Under the pieces are notes generated by a model that saw nothing but the letters and a program-made list of their open reading frames with translations, made no database searches and was not told where the DNA came from. A program made the translations under genes and the position numbers. This document shows positions 30,423-39,706 of a DNA stretch of 45,757 nucleotides, piece by piece; the stretch's first letter is position 1, and every line of letters starts with the position of its first letter. Origin of the DNA: Candidatus Nitrotoga fabula (lineage in GTDB: Bacteria; Pseudomonadota; Gammaproteobacteria; Burkholderiales; Gallionellaceae); NCBI RefSeq assembly GCF_905221025.1, contig NZ_CAJNBL010000042.1, positions 1-45,757 on the forward strand, written 5' to 3'.

Positions 30423-31745
30423 TTAAACGCCGGCTCCTCCTCTGTCCACCTCCAGATCTGTGAGAAATTCATCAATCACCCGGTCCGTGACATGCGGCAT
30501 GATCACCACATGCGCGTATCCTTCCGTTCCCGCTGCAGTAGCCAGATTCATGGTTGCCAGTGAATATTTTTTTATAATCGCAGGTGATGGCTTTCTGAAA
30601 TACAGCGTATTCGACAGGTGGTTTGCACGTGTGGCCTGCAACATGGGCATACGAGACTGCATTTCCTGATGAAGCCTGGCTGTCAGCTGCAATATGCTGC
30701 CGGCGTCAGCCGCCTGCCGGGCGGAAGCGGAGCCGGTAGTGAAAAAATAAAACTCCGCTGGCTTCACTGCATCCCTGGAGCAAGTGATCGTGCCGGGAAC
30801 ATGATGGATGTATTCGGGTTTATGGATGCGCGAAAATTGTTCGTTGAATTCCTGGTAGAGAGAATCCCGGGTAATGAATAACCCCGCAGGCGATGGAAAA
30901 CCAAAAAACTTGTGACACGAAACCGCCAGGGAATCATAACGCCTTCTATTTCCGTTCTGATGCAGCACCTGGGATACAAACGGGGTATAGGGCAAATAAC
31001 CACCGAACAGAGCGGCGTCCAGGTGCACATAACTATCCACGCCCTGCAGAACGCTCTGAATGGCGTCAACATGATCGATGGCTCCCTTGAATGTCGTCCC
31101 CACGGTGGCGACAACCAGTGCCGGATGATCCCTGTTGTCAGCAAGATGATCGGCAAGGCTGACCTTGTCCATCCCGCCATCGGCCAGCGTGGCTACCTGT
31201 ACCATTTCCATGCCCAGCAGATCGCCAAGAATCTGGATTGAATAATGCGCCTCCCCGGTAAAATATACTTTGGGTCTCACTCCGGTACGCGTAGTCAGCA
31301 GGGTTCGCCCCATGTACATGCCATGCATGTTGCTGTCGGTGCCGCTATTCGACAGGAACCCCCAGTAATCGTGGACTGGGAAGCCGTATAGCCCCGCGAA
31401 ATGTCGGATCACTTCCCGTTCGAAATCATGAGTATTAAAAGGTAGCGAGCTCTCCTTGAATGGATTGCCGACATTGTTGAAGGCAAACTGATTGATTCCG
31501 GCCGCATGCAATTGCCGGCGCCAGCTGAAAAACTCCTCCGGAAGCGTGGTCATGTTGACCGGATATCCCAAAAACCGGTGCTTGTTTCCGGCAAGCAAAG
31601 CTTTTCCAGTCAGGCCGGGCTGATTAATGACGTCCAGTGCAGAATCCGGGGAAACCCCCCGGATTTCCAGCGGGCGACAACCCGTAAAAGCCGTGGCCAT
31701 GCCGATGCCGGAAAAAGCCAGAAAACGGCGACGGGTGATATGCAT
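30423..31745 (-). CDS. PLP-dependent (histidine decarboxylase-like) enzyme with Tat lipoprotein signal
   Basis: The 440-residue protein is a group II-type PLP decarboxylase, closest in pattern to bacterial histidine decarboxylases. PLP residues are visible: His167 in GEAHYSI (ring stacking), Asp243 in HLDAAL, and the Schiff-base Lys279 in SCHKFFGF. The N-terminus is unusual: MHITRRRFLAFSGIGMATAF carries a twin-arginine motif, followed by TGC, a plausible lipobox with Cys23. This predicts export of the folded holoenzyme by Tat and anchoring in a membrane. Cytosolic homologues lack such a leader. The ATG at 31745 has AGGAG 10 bases upstream, so the leader is really translated. The substrate is not fixed by the sequence; histidine or another amino acid are options. 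Confidence 0.82.
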   Translation of the reverse strand: MHITRRRFLAFSGIGMATAFTGCRPLEIRGVSPDSALDVINQPGLTGKALLAGNKHRFLGYPVNMTTLPEEFFSWRRQLHAAGINQFAFNNVGNPFKESSLPFNTHDFEREVIRHFAGLYGFPVHDYWGFLSNSGTDSNMHGMYMGRTLLTTRTGVRPKVYFTGEAHYSIQILGDLLGMEMVQVATLADGGMDKVSLADHLADNRDHPALVVATVGTTFKGAIDHVDAIQSVLQGVDSYVHLDAALFGGYLPYTPFVSQVLHQNGNRRRYDSLAVSCHKFFGFPSPAGLFITRDSLYQEFNEQFSRIHKPEYIHHVPGTITCSRDAVKPAEFYFFTTGSASARQAADAGSILQLTARLHQEMQSRMPMLQATRANHLSNTLYFRKPSPAIIKKYSLATMNLATAAGTEGYAHVVIMPHVTDRVIDEFLTDLEVDRGGAGV

Positions 31746-31815
31746 GTATCAAGTCTCCTCTTAAATGAAAATCAGGGCAACCTCCAGTACCCAGATTCCG
31801 TGTTTTTGCTTTCCG

Positions 31816-32166
31816 CTAACGAAATAATGCACTAAATTCCCGAATCACGACTGCATGATTGCGCTCCTCGTCTCTGGCGGCATATAACAGCGTTACCATG
31901 CCTTTGTCCAGCTCCTGCTTCAGACGGCGGACGGGTTCGTCATTCTCTTTCAGTTCAGCAAAATACCGTTCCCTGAATTCCTCCCAGTTTTCCGGCTTGT
32001 GCCCGAACCACTTCCTGAGCTCCGCACTAGGGGCGATCTCCTTAAGCCACAAATCAATGCCTGCCTCCTTTTTCGCCAGGCCGCGTGGCCAAAGCCGGTC
32101 CACGAGAATGCGCCTTCCATCCGCCGGGCCCGGCTGTTCGTAAACCCTTTTAATCCTGATTTCCAT
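31816..32166 (-). CDS. DUF488 family protein (YeaO-like)
   Basis: The 116-residue protein matches the DUF488/YeaO family: IKRVYEQPGPADGRRILVDRLWPRGLAKKEA near the N-terminus, then WFGHKP, the F.ERYFAEL segment, and TLLYAARDEERNHAVVI near the C-terminus. The biochemical role of the family is not established. AGGG lies 9 bases before the ATG at 32166. It sits 70 bases upstream of the PLP-decarboxylase gene on the same strand; co-transcription is possible. Confidence 0.88.
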   Translation of the reverse strand: MEIRIKRVYEQPGPADGRRILVDRLWPRGLAKKEAGIDLWLKEIAPSAELRKWFGHKPENWEEFRERYFAELKENDEPVRRLKQELDKGMVTLLYAARDEERNHAVVIREFSALFR

Positions 32167-32519
32167 GTGTTTTGCCCTGCATTTTTCATTGACTATACAC
32201 CAACCCTGCCTGTAATTACCGCGAAATCCGGAACCGGATGAGCCGGTACAGCGGACATGGCCCAGGGTGTTTTTCTCATTCCCTCCGCCCTAAAGGCAAA
32301 AAAGAAGGCGCTCGAAAGCGCCTAAAAAAGGGAACCGCATTGTTACAGCATGATTCACGCCTTTTAATTACCTAATATTCTATGCGTAATCTGTGCGCTG
32401 ACAATGCGGCAACCATCCTACAATTCTTCCGGATTCAGCATAACTGACAAAATTGACAGCGCAGAGTGAACACCATGCTGACCGCACCTGATACACACAA
32501 CACCCGTCCTGCCCCCTCG
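32167..32519. other. Intergenic region upstream of the DUF488 gene
   Basis: This 353-base gap contains the terminator listed at 32306–32323 and probably the promoter of the DUF488 gene. I see no other coding frame or repeat. Confidence 0.45.
32306..32323 (-). terminator. Rho-independent terminator after the nuclease gene
   Basis: The compact hairpin AGGCGCT-CGAA-AGCGCCT (7-bp stem, 4-base loop) is followed on the minus strand by TCTTTTTT. It lies about 200 bases past the nuclease stop. Confidence 0.75.
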
Positions 32520-33380
32520 CTATGATTCACAGCCTATGCCGTCCCCGTCGCGATCCAGTTTTGGGCCATACCCAGGTTCCCCCTTCCTGACCGGTGCGGC
32601 ACCAGCATTGCGTGCTTCATCACAACTTTTGAACGGCTTGCCGTCCGGTTGCAACGCTGTCTTCTCTTCCAGAATTTCCGTTACTGCCTGAACGTCTGCC
32701 ACATTCCGGGTTAAACCGGAATGCCTTTCCTGAAGCGCAAGATCCAGCTGTGACTCCAGCATCTCTACTCGCAGTTCCGGCACATTCTGAGTTTCTCCCC
32801 TATCCTGTCCGTTTCCCAAATGCAATACAGGGGAGCCCATTTCCGGATTTTCATGGCCATGAAATTCACGGTCGGAACCATGATGAACGACCTTGCGCCA
32901 TTCCCATGGCGGAACAGGATCTGCCTCCATCCATAACCCGTGCCTGGCTGCCCTGGCCTCCTCTTCTGCCTGCGCATAAAGCAATCTGTCTCCATCTGGC
33001 TGTTCATCCTGATATTGTTTGTAATGCCATGCCATCCCGGTCTTAATCTGTTCAAGATTGACATCCAACCCATCCATCAGAATCTTTCCGACCGTACGGC
33101 CATATTTATCTTTTTTACTGGATTCGACTGTCACCTGTCTGTCGAAAAGCAGTGCAGAAAGAGATTGCCTGGATCGTTTGCTGAATGCCTGTTTCCTTTC
33201 CGGGGCATCCATTCCCATCAGTCGTACCTTGACCTGCATGCTGGAAGCATCCAGAACCGTCACCGAATCGCCATCCGAAATCCCGATGACCCTTCCCTGG
33301 AGAATCTCCGCTTCCGAGCGCAGGGAAAGCAACAACACAGATGCAAGAATCAGGAACCTAACCGTCCAGGACTTCATCAT
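32520..33380 (-). CDS. Secreted thermonuclease-like (SNase) protein with Excalibur domain
   Basis: The 286-residue protein starts MMKSWTVRFLILASVLLLS, a signal peptide ending near SEA. A staphylococcal-nuclease fold follows (about 25–145): GRVIGISDGDSVTV, VRLMGMDAPERKQAF with the catalytic Arg/Asp region, KKDKYGRTVGKI with the second catalytic Arg, and ARAARHGLW. About 90 less conserved, His/Glu-rich residues link to a C-terminal Excalibur calcium-binding motif (about 245–286), with SCDEARNAGAAPV and DRDGDGIGCES. The ATG at 33380 has GGAGG 8 bases upstream; longer frames lack a signal peptide. It should degrade extracellular or periplasmic nucleic acid. The two-domain layout is common in secreted bacterial nucleases. 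Confidence 0.9.
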   Translation of the reverse strand: MMKSWTVRFLILASVLLLSLRSEAEILQGRVIGISDGDSVTVLDASSMQVKVRLMGMDAPERKQAFSKRSRQSLSALLFDRQVTVESSKKDKYGRTVGKILMDGLDVNLEQIKTGMAWHYKQYQDEQPDGDRLLYAQAEEEARAARHGLWMEADPVPPWEWRKVVHHGSDREFHGHENPEMGSPVLHLGNGQDRGETQNVPELRVEMLESQLDLALQERHSGLTRNVADVQAVTEILEEKTALQPDGKPFKSCDEARNAGAAPVRKGEPGYGPKLDRDGDGIGCES

Positions 33381-33979
33381 TGAAAAACCTCCGTTTCTGG
33401 TGAATCGTATTGCGATGATACTACGTGAAATCTTCGATCTTCTGGAATGCGACATGCTGTGAAAATCCGATGCGGACAAGCACAGCACCTGTTATGAAAT
33501 GAACAACCCTACAGCGAGCGACAAGAAATTCAACCTGAAAAAATTGAACATTGACAATGGACATTAAAAACAATGCAAAGGCTTCGCGCAGATATTGATC
33601 AGAAAAAGGCTTGAATCACCCCGGGTTTTGCAGGTGCTATTTGGGCCAAGTTAAATTGCACCTGCCGATTGGGCGAATTGCCAATCGTATTTTGTCCCAG
33701 CTGCTATCGGCGGGGCATATACCAGGATAGGTTCCAATCAGTAATTATGGATGAACAACCACATCTCCTCCCGGTTGCCGGGCATGCAAGGCTTGCTTCA
33801 AAGCGTTGGGCACGAAAGCCGGCTCGCATCGGATGCTCTGGAATTCCAGCTCACGATGCGCCGTGCGAACACGCAATGCCACAAGCCTCATGCATTTAAC
33901 CTTACCGGTCGACACACAAGTGAAGCATGACGCTGCACCTCCGTAAATTTTACGGATGACGCGATGGCCTTATCGGCTA
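33381..33979. other. Intergenic region between nuclease and subtilase genes
   Basis: About 600 bases without a convincing gene. A near-perfect palindrome TCCGTAAATTTTACGGA lies at 33940–33956, shortly after the subtilase stop, and could be a weak terminator or an operator. The open frame at 33669–33899 (plus) has no ribosome-binding site and no recognisable product. Confidence 0.45.
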
Positions 33980-35809
33980 TTACCTTGATTTTGTTGTTAC
34001 AGACACAGGTCCTGCATAAGCAGAATTTCCCGATGAATTATAGGATCTTATCCGGTACCGATAAGTGGTGTTTTTAACCAGGCCCGTATTGACATACTGT
34101 TGGCTGTTGGAAGGAACGGTAGCAATCTGAGCAAAATTGGTACAGGTCGACCCTTTACAACGCTCGATTTTAAAACCCGTTTCATTACTGCTCGTGTCAG
34201 TCCAGGCAAGAGTAACCTGACTCTTTGAATTGGCGATTGCAGAAAGGTTTGTCGGCGGGCTGGGTGGGGTCGGTGTCGAATTACTTGTTAAATATTGCAA
34301 AGCGCCCGCTGCTTGTACCAATCCATAACCAAAACTATCATCCCGACCGGATACGCCTAAATCCAGAGCGGTATTTTCCAATGCTGCCCGCACCTGGCTG
34401 TTGGTCCTGGATGTATCCGCACTCCAAATCAGGGCAGCGATTCCTGATACATGGGGAGTGGCCATTGATGTGCCATCCCATGCCTCATAGCCGCTTCCAG
34501 GTTGTATAGTGATATTGTTCACTGTAGCTGCTTGGCCCAACGAACTTGCAAGAACAGCTTCCCCATCTTCTTTACTCAAGGAAATGGCAGGGATCGTGGA
34601 AAAATTACCGTTTCCAAGTGTCCCGGTAAAGTTGCCGGATACATTGTTATAAATGATAGCTGCGGTACCACCGCTGTTTTGAACATTGCTGACCTTATCA
34701 TAAAATGAATACGTACCCCGTTGACACAATACGACTTGTCCACTCCAATCGCCTGTAGTTCCACATAGGCCTCCATTGACCAAAGCTCCCGAAGCCTGAG
34801 TGGCGGCAGAATTCTCTATTGAACTGGCAAGGTATGAATCCGTGCCCACCTTCAGGGTTGGGGAGTTCCACGGGACGGTACTTAACACGCCTACACCCGG
34901 TGCAGCCAGGTCAACCTCCGCGTTGTACTGGGAAAAGCTTGCCCTGGCCTTTGTGCTGTCCACTGCGGCGACAGAAATAACCGATGAATAAGAAGCTGGA
35001 TAGGATTTCGCAGAATTTCCACCATTCCCCGCTGCGGCAACCGACAATATGCCCTGATCCCATAAATTCTGGAACGCAGTTTGCTCCGTAGCAGATGGAG
35101 TACCTCCTCCCAAACTCATGCTAATGACTTTCGCTCCAGCAGCCTTGCAAGCATCCGCAGCACTGACCAGATCGGAACTGTATGCCCAGCTGCAACTATC
35201 GCCAAAAACCCTGACGATATGTAAAGGAATTTTCCCGGGCGAGATACCGACCACTCCAATGGTGTTGTTCACAGCATCAATCGTTCCTGCAACATGAGTC
35301 CCGTGTCCGCAACCGTCCTGGTTCCAGTTCCCTGCTGTAGTGTTCACACCTGTTACATCGGTTTGGGGGATGTCTTCATGTGCTGAATAAAGTCCTGAAT
35401 CGATAATGCAGACTTTTACCCCGGCTCCGACAGGCGCTCCGATATCAACTTCACCATTATTGTCTGCATCCCATACACTGGGAGCCTGAACCATATTGAT
35501 TCCATAAGGTACAGTTTGGGCAGATGGGTAGCGCTTTGCATCTTCTTCAATGAATTCGATACCTGGCATTTTGGATAAAATCTCCAGTACCACTGTAGGA
35601 AGTGTAGCCGCAATCGCATTGAGGTTTGGAAACTTGAAGTGGATTTTTGCACCCGCCTGATTCAATGCATTGTGGGCATTTTCCGCCTGGCCGGAATGAT
35701 ACTTTACCCAAACACGGGACACGTTCTCTTCCGCCATGGCAATCGTACCAGACAGGAAATATAACGCTGACAACGCCACAAGATAACCGGACCAATTTAA
35801 TTTTTTCAT
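33980..35809 (-). CDS. Secreted S8 subtilisin-like serine protease with PA and FN3 domains
   Basis: The 609-residue protease has a signal peptide (about 1–26), an I9-like pro-domain (about 30–92, RVWVKYHSG, IEFIEED), and a subtilase catalytic domain. The triad is Asp137 (CIIDSGL), His169 (GHGTHVAG) and Ser448 (GTSMATPHVSG); the oxyanion Asn262 is in AAGNGGN. A protease-associated (PA) domain of about 110 residues is inserted at about 325–435, between the Asn and Ser motifs. A proline-rich linker (TPTPPSPPT) leads to a C-terminal fibronectin type III domain (about 515–609). All catalytic residues are intact, so an active extracellular protease is predicted. Several Cys pairs (167, 206; 349, 362) suggest disulfides. 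Substrate and target are unknown. Confidence 0.93.
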   Translation of the reverse strand: MKKLNWSGYLVALSALYFLSGTIAMAEENVSRVWVKYHSGQAENAHNALNQAGAKIHFKFPNLNAIAATLPTVVLEILSKMPGIEFIEEDAKRYPSAQTVPYGINMVQAPSVWDADNNGEVDIGAPVGAGVKVCIIDSGLYSAHEDIPQTDVTGVNTTAGNWNQDGCGHGTHVAGTIDAVNNTIGVVGISPGKIPLHIVRVFGDSCSWAYSSDLVSAADACKAAGAKVISMSLGGGTPSATEQTAFQNLWDQGILSVAAAGNGGNSAKSYPASYSSVISVAAVDSTKARASFSQYNAEVDLAAPGVGVLSTVPWNSPTLKVGTDSYLASSIENSAATQASGALVNGGLCGTTGDWSGQVVLCQRGTYSFYDKVSNVQNSGGTAAIIYNNVSGNFTGTLGNGNFSTIPAISLSKEDGEAVLASSLGQAATVNNITIQPGSGYEAWDGTSMATPHVSGIAALIWSADTSRTNSQVRAALENTALDLGVSGRDDSFGYGLVQAAGALQYLTSNSTPTPPSPPTNLSAIANSKSQVTLAWTDTSSNETGFKIERCKGSTCTNFAQIATVPSNSQQYVNTGLVKNTTYRYRIRSYNSSGNSAYAGPVSVTTKSR

Positions 35810-36244
35810 GATTTTTTATAGTTCCTAAGTTATAGGTCTTTTCGTGTAAATTTTATAAATGCAACTTCATAATTGAAGAATACCTGAGCAAATGGCTGAT
35901 ATCCAGATCTATTTCCGAAAAATTGCCAGTTTCTCCATTAACGATATTCCTCTATTGTTAAATAACCGTAATACGCTCCCCTAAATCTAATCAGTTTCGA
36001 TCTATCGATTTCTCCCCCAGCCTGCCATGTCCGGACCCGCAGTGCAGAAAGGCCGGAACCAGCTTCAACCCAGGCCAAGGGAAAATCCAGCAGATTCATC
36101 CTGATTTGCCATTCATGACCTGAAAAACAACTTCGGCCTCAGGTCAGGTAGTTGGCTTGAGCAAATGTCGCATTCCCGGACAGCCTCACGGAGAATTGAA
36201 GTAAAATGGTACACTTTCCGTATCTATTTTCATCGAGGTATTCC
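35810..36244. other. Divergent intergenic region between subtilase and ilvD
   Basis: This 435-base region should hold the promoters of both divergent genes. It contains no coding frame I can support. GAGGT before the ATG at 36245 is the ilvD ribosome-binding site. Confidence 0.4.
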
Positions 36245-38098
36245 ATGCCGCAATATCGTTCCCGCACCACTACCCAAGGCCGCAACATGGCTGGCGCAAG
36301 AGCCCTCTGGCGTGCCACTGGCATGAAGGAAGGGGATTTCAACAAACCCATCATCGCGATAGCCAATTCGTTCACTCAATTTGTACCCGGTCATGTGCAT
36401 TTAAAAGATATGGGTCAATTAGTAGCGGGCGAAATTGAAAAATCCGGCGGCGTGGCTAAGGAATTCAACACCATCGCAGTAGATGACGGCATCGCAATGG
36501 GGCATAGCGGCATGCTGTATTCGCTACCCAGCCGTGACCTGATTGCCGACAGTGTAGAATATATGGTTAATGCCCACTGTGCAGATGCATTGGTATGTAT
36601 CTCCAATTGCGACAAAATCACCCCCGGCATGCTGATGGCTGCACTACGCTTGAACATCCCCGCAATCTTCGTTTCTGGCGGCCCGATGGAAGCCGGCAAA
36701 GTGGATTGGCACGGTCAAGCCCGCGCATTGGATTTGGTCGATGCCATGGTGGAAGCAGCGGATGACCACATCAGCGATGAGCAAGTTACTGCCATTGAGC
36801 GCTCCGCCTGCCCGACCTGCGGTTCCTGCTCGGGCATGTTTACCGCCAATTCCATGAACTGCCTGACCGAGGCCCTGGGTTTATCGTTACCGGGAAATGG
36901 TTCCCTGCTTGCCACCCATGCCGACAGGGAGCAGTTATTTTTACGTGCGGGGCGTCGCATCGTAGAGCTGGCCAAACGTTACTATGAACAAGACGATGTC
37001 TCTGTCCTTCCCCGCAGCATTGCCTCATTTCAGGCATTTCAGAATGCCATGAGTCTGGATGTGGCCATGGGCGGCTCCACCAATACGGTTTTGCACCTTT
37101 TAGCAGCAGCTAACGAAGCCGGCGTAAATTTCAGCATGGCGGATATCGATGCCATTTCCCGCCGCGTACCCTGTTTATCCAAAGTGGCTCCTGCCACCCA
37201 AAAATATCACATGGAAGACGTACATCGCGCCGGGGGGGTCATGGGTATTCTGGGCGAACTGGATCGTGCAGGCCTCATCCATCGCGAAGTCCCTACCGTG
37301 CATGCCGATAGCATGACTGCGGCACTGGATGAGTGGGATATCCTGCGCACTGAGGATGAGGCTGTGAAAACTTTCTACCGGGCAGCACCGGGCGGCATTT
37401 CCACTACCGTGGCTTTTTCACAATCCATGCGCTATCCAACCCTGGATGATGACCGCACCTCCGGTTGTATCCGCGACAAGGCGCATGCTTATTCGCAGGA
37501 TGGCGGTCTGGCGGTGTTGTACGGCAACATTGCATCCGAAGGCTGCATCGTCAAAACTGCCGGGGTGGATGACAGTGTGCTGAAGTTTACTGGTCGCGCA
37601 CGCATCTTTGAAAGTCAGGATGCGGCTGTTGCGGGCATTTTGAGTGACCAAATCGTAGCTGGCGACATTGTTGTCATTCGTTATGAAGGCCCCAAAGGCG
37701 GGCCGGGCATGCAAGAAATGCTTTATCCAACCAGCTATCTCAAGTCAAAAGGTTTAGGAAAAGTATGCGCTTTATTAACGGACGGCCGTTTTTCAGGTGG
37801 CACATCCGGACTTTCCATCGGCCACGCTTCACCAGAAGCAGCTGAAGGCGGAGCCATCGGCCTGATAGAAGAAGGTGACACCATTGAAATTGATATTCCC
37901 AACCGGACGATTCATCTGGCAGTGTCTGCAGAAACCTTGCAAAGCCGCCGCAAGATAATGGATGCCAAAGGTGCATCTGCATGGAAACCGGTCAATCGTG
38001 ACAGGACGGTTTCCGCTGCATTGCGTGCGTATGCAGCCATGACTACTTCAGCCTCCAAAGGAGCTATCCGAGACGTGTCGCAGGTTGAAAAAGCGTAA
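36245..38098 (+). CDS. ilvD: Dihydroxy-acid dehydratase
   Basis: The 617-residue enzyme performs the third step of valine/isoleucine synthesis and also feeds pantothenate synthesis. It is of the long, E. coli-like form. Conserved regions include [23 protein letters not shown] at the N-terminus, [12 protein letters not shown] and [19 protein letters not shown] (iron-sulfur cluster Cys), [13 protein letters not shown], and [20 protein letters not shown] near the C-terminus. GAGGT lies 7 bases before the ATG at 36245; an upstream in-frame start adds 13 unrelated residues. The gene stands alone, not in an ilv operon. Confidence 0.97.
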   Translation: MPQYRSRTTTQGRNMAGARALWRATGMKEGDFNKPIIAIANSFTQFVPGHVHLKDMGQLVAGEIEKSGGVAKEFNTIAVDDGIAMGHSGMLYSLPSRDLIADSVEYMVNAHCADALVCISNCDKITPGMLMAALRLNIPAIFVSGGPMEAGKVDWHGQARALDLVDAMVEAADDHISDEQVTAIERSACPTCGSCSGMFTANSMNCLTEALGLSLPGNGSLLATHADREQLFLRAGRRIVELAKRYYEQDDVSVLPRSIASFQAFQNAMSLDVAMGGSTNTVLHLLAAANEAGVNFSMADIDAISRRVPCLSKVAPATQKYHMEDVHRAGGVMGILGELDRAGLIHREVPTVHADSMTAALDEWDILRTEDEAVKTFYRAAPGGISTTVAFSQSMRYPTLDDDRTSGCIRDKAHAYSQDGGLAVLYGNIASEGCIVKTAGVDDSVLKFTGRARIFESQDAAVAGILSDQIVAGDIVVIRYEGPKGGPGMQEMLYPTSYLKSKGLGKVCALLTDGRFSGGTSGLSIGHASPEAAEGGAIGLIEEGDTIEIDIPNRTIHLAVSAETLQSRRKIMDAKGASAWKPVNRDRTVSAALRAYAAMTTSASKGAIRDVSQVEKA

Positions 38099-38112
38099 CA
38101 ACATCCGATCGT

Positions 38113-38141
38113 TCAAGCACCCGCAACCCGTAGGTGCTTGA
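38113..38141 (+). terminator. Hairpin after ilvD
   Basis: The perfect inverted repeat TCAAGCACC / GGTGCTTGA has a 9-bp stem and an 11-base loop, 15 bases past the ilvD stop. No T-run follows, so termination efficiency is uncertain. Confidence 0.5.
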
Positions 38142-38279
38142 GCCCATACAACCCCTGTAATTGCATGAAATCGCCTTAAGTTCCTTTGTTAGCAGCTTCC
38201 TGGAGCATTGTTTCCAGCGACATGGACATTATTGATCCGAAGGCTATCTGGTCGGATCATCTACATTTCTGGAAGAATT

Positions 38280-38891
38280 TTATTTCCGCTTGTGCTCCTG
38301 CTCCGCTTCATTGGCAAGTTTGATGCGAATTTTCTGAAGTTTTTCATGAAAACGCTCCGCTTCGCCATAGTCCAGGAAATTTTCATAGCGGGAATGTGCA
38401 CCCAGAATTTTACGTGCATGCTTGATCGGACAAAAGTATTGTTCCGTGCGTGCCGTGATTTCCGTTGCGTAAGCCAACAACCCAACCACATAGGAACAAT
38501 ACAGGCAATGCATTTTCTCAATCATATTCAGGTAAGCCAAATGCCGATGATCCATCACAAAATAGTCCGCACGTTTTATTCTTGGAATTCTGTAAACCGG
38601 AAAACAGAGTAACTGGAAAAAACTGACACAGAGATCCAGAAACAGAAGAGGAACCGTCATGCCATATATGAAAGGCATGGTTAAATAATTTTGTGGACGC
38701 ACCGTCATAAACCAGCGCAGCAATCCCATCTTGGCATGCTGATGTGACTCTTCGATATCCGCATTGAATATCACGCGTTTTCCATCAATCTGGTAAGGAA
38801 GACGCCCGCTCTGTTCCTCAATAGCCGCATCCAGCTTTTTTTCAAGCTCAGATATCTGGTCGCAAATCTCATGAATTCTGCTTATGCTCAT
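38280..38891 (-). CDS. Conserved hypothetical membrane protein with CXXC motif
   Basis: The 203-residue protein begins with a coiled-coil-like helix (ICDQISELEKKLDAAIEEQ, about 9–28). Hydrophobic segments lie at about 68–98 and 128–145. Between and after them is a strongly patterned stretch: DHRHLAYLN, MHCLYCSY with Cys129/Cys132, EITARTEQYFCPIKHAR with Cys154. The basic C-terminus is helical. The clustered His/Cys residues suggest metal, heme or redox function, but I cannot name the family's role. The ATG at 38891 has a GGGGG at 8 bases upstream; that ribosome-binding site lies in or beside the tail of a decayed IS3 element. It converges with ilvD. Confidence 0.7.
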   Translation of the reverse strand: MSISRIHEICDQISELEKKLDAAIEEQSGRLPYQIDGKRVIFNADIEESHQHAKMGLLRWFMTVRPQNYLTMPFIYGMTVPLLFLDLCVSFFQLLCFPVYRIPRIKRADYFVMDHRHLAYLNMIEKMHCLYCSYVVGLLAYATEITARTEQYFCPIKHARKILGAHSRYENFLDYGEAERFHEKLQKIRIKLANEAEQEHKRK

Positions 38892-38932
38892 TAGGTAACC
38901 CCCTCATTTTTAAGAAGAGCTAAAAGTAGAAA

Positions 38933-39380
38933 CTAAGTGATCCAGGCTAATTTCTGCTTCGAGGTAATGCCACCGATAACCATATTGGGTCGTTCATGAT
39001 TATATGACCATAGCCATCGGGTAGCGAATTCCTGCACCCCTTCGATTGCGTCATACAGATAGTATGCTAGTCATTCCTAGCATACTGTCCTGTTGTAACG
39101 CTCACCCGCAGGAGAATGAAGAATGACTGCCCGGCAAGATGCTGCCAGAAATGCCTATCGCTTCGAAGGACAAGTACCAGGTTGCAAGCAGCCGGTTAGA
39201 AATCCAATCCCAATCAAGCAAGGCGCAAGAAGAATCCCCCTCAAACCCGGATACTCGCCACGATGCTTCTGGATCAACCGTACAGCGCGTTCTTTTACTT
39301 CGAGGGAAAATTTGTTTTGTTTGTTCATGGCTCCATTCTCTCAAATGGTTGGAGCCTCCTCAAAATCCGGGGCGATTCAA
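38933..39380 (-). mobile_element. Decayed IS3-family (IS150-group-like) insertion sequence remnant
   Basis: The left end at 39380 reads TGAATCGCCCCGG on the minus strand, a typical IS3-family terminal repeat. OrfA starts at ATG 39328 with [17 protein letters not shown] and RGEYPGL, then loses homology after about 30 codons. A C-terminal orfB piece lies at about 39107–38933: ERYNRTV, then ATRWLWSYNHERPNM and GGITSKQKLAW, the usual end of an IS150-group transposase. Two in-frame stops (TAG, TGA) fall where homologues read RYEWL. The middle of the element, including the DDE core, is deleted. It cannot move by itself. Confidence 0.85.
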
Positions 39381-39706
39381 AATAAAGTACATCTTACATG
39401 TGCATTACCGCCGCTGCCAAACAAAACGACTTAATCCGTTCAGAAAACCCGCATGGTAAAATGCGCATTGGCAAATGTTGTCGATACTATAGGTTGAAAA
39501 CCCGATTTCCTGCATACCAGAATCAGCTTCGTAGTAAATTGATTCAAATTCGTTGATGTCTGATCAATAAGGATGCAACTTATTTAAATAGACCCCTCAC
39601 GGATACCCAGTAATTTTACCTATCAGTTTCGGGAGGTAGATTGTGACTTTTTCAACAACAGCCTATAAGGCTGCAATTTCTTGAGAATCCCGGTAAAGAA
39701 CCCACC
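39381..39706. other. Intergenic region upstream of the cytochrome c peroxidase gene
   Basis: About 326 bases outside the IS end, AT-rich at 39480–39640. It probably contains the promoter of the peroxidase gene. I see no coding frame or clear regulatory site. Confidence 0.4.

Noticed and set aside
33940-33956. Palindrome TCCGTAAATTTTACGGA as a terminator
   Set aside because: The symmetry is good, but the stem is AT-rich in its centre and has no T-run on the minus strand; mentioned only in the region note.
39123-39434. 103-codon plus-strand frame
   Set aside because: It is antisense to the IS3 orfA remnant, whose N-terminus and terminal repeat are recognisable on the minus strand.
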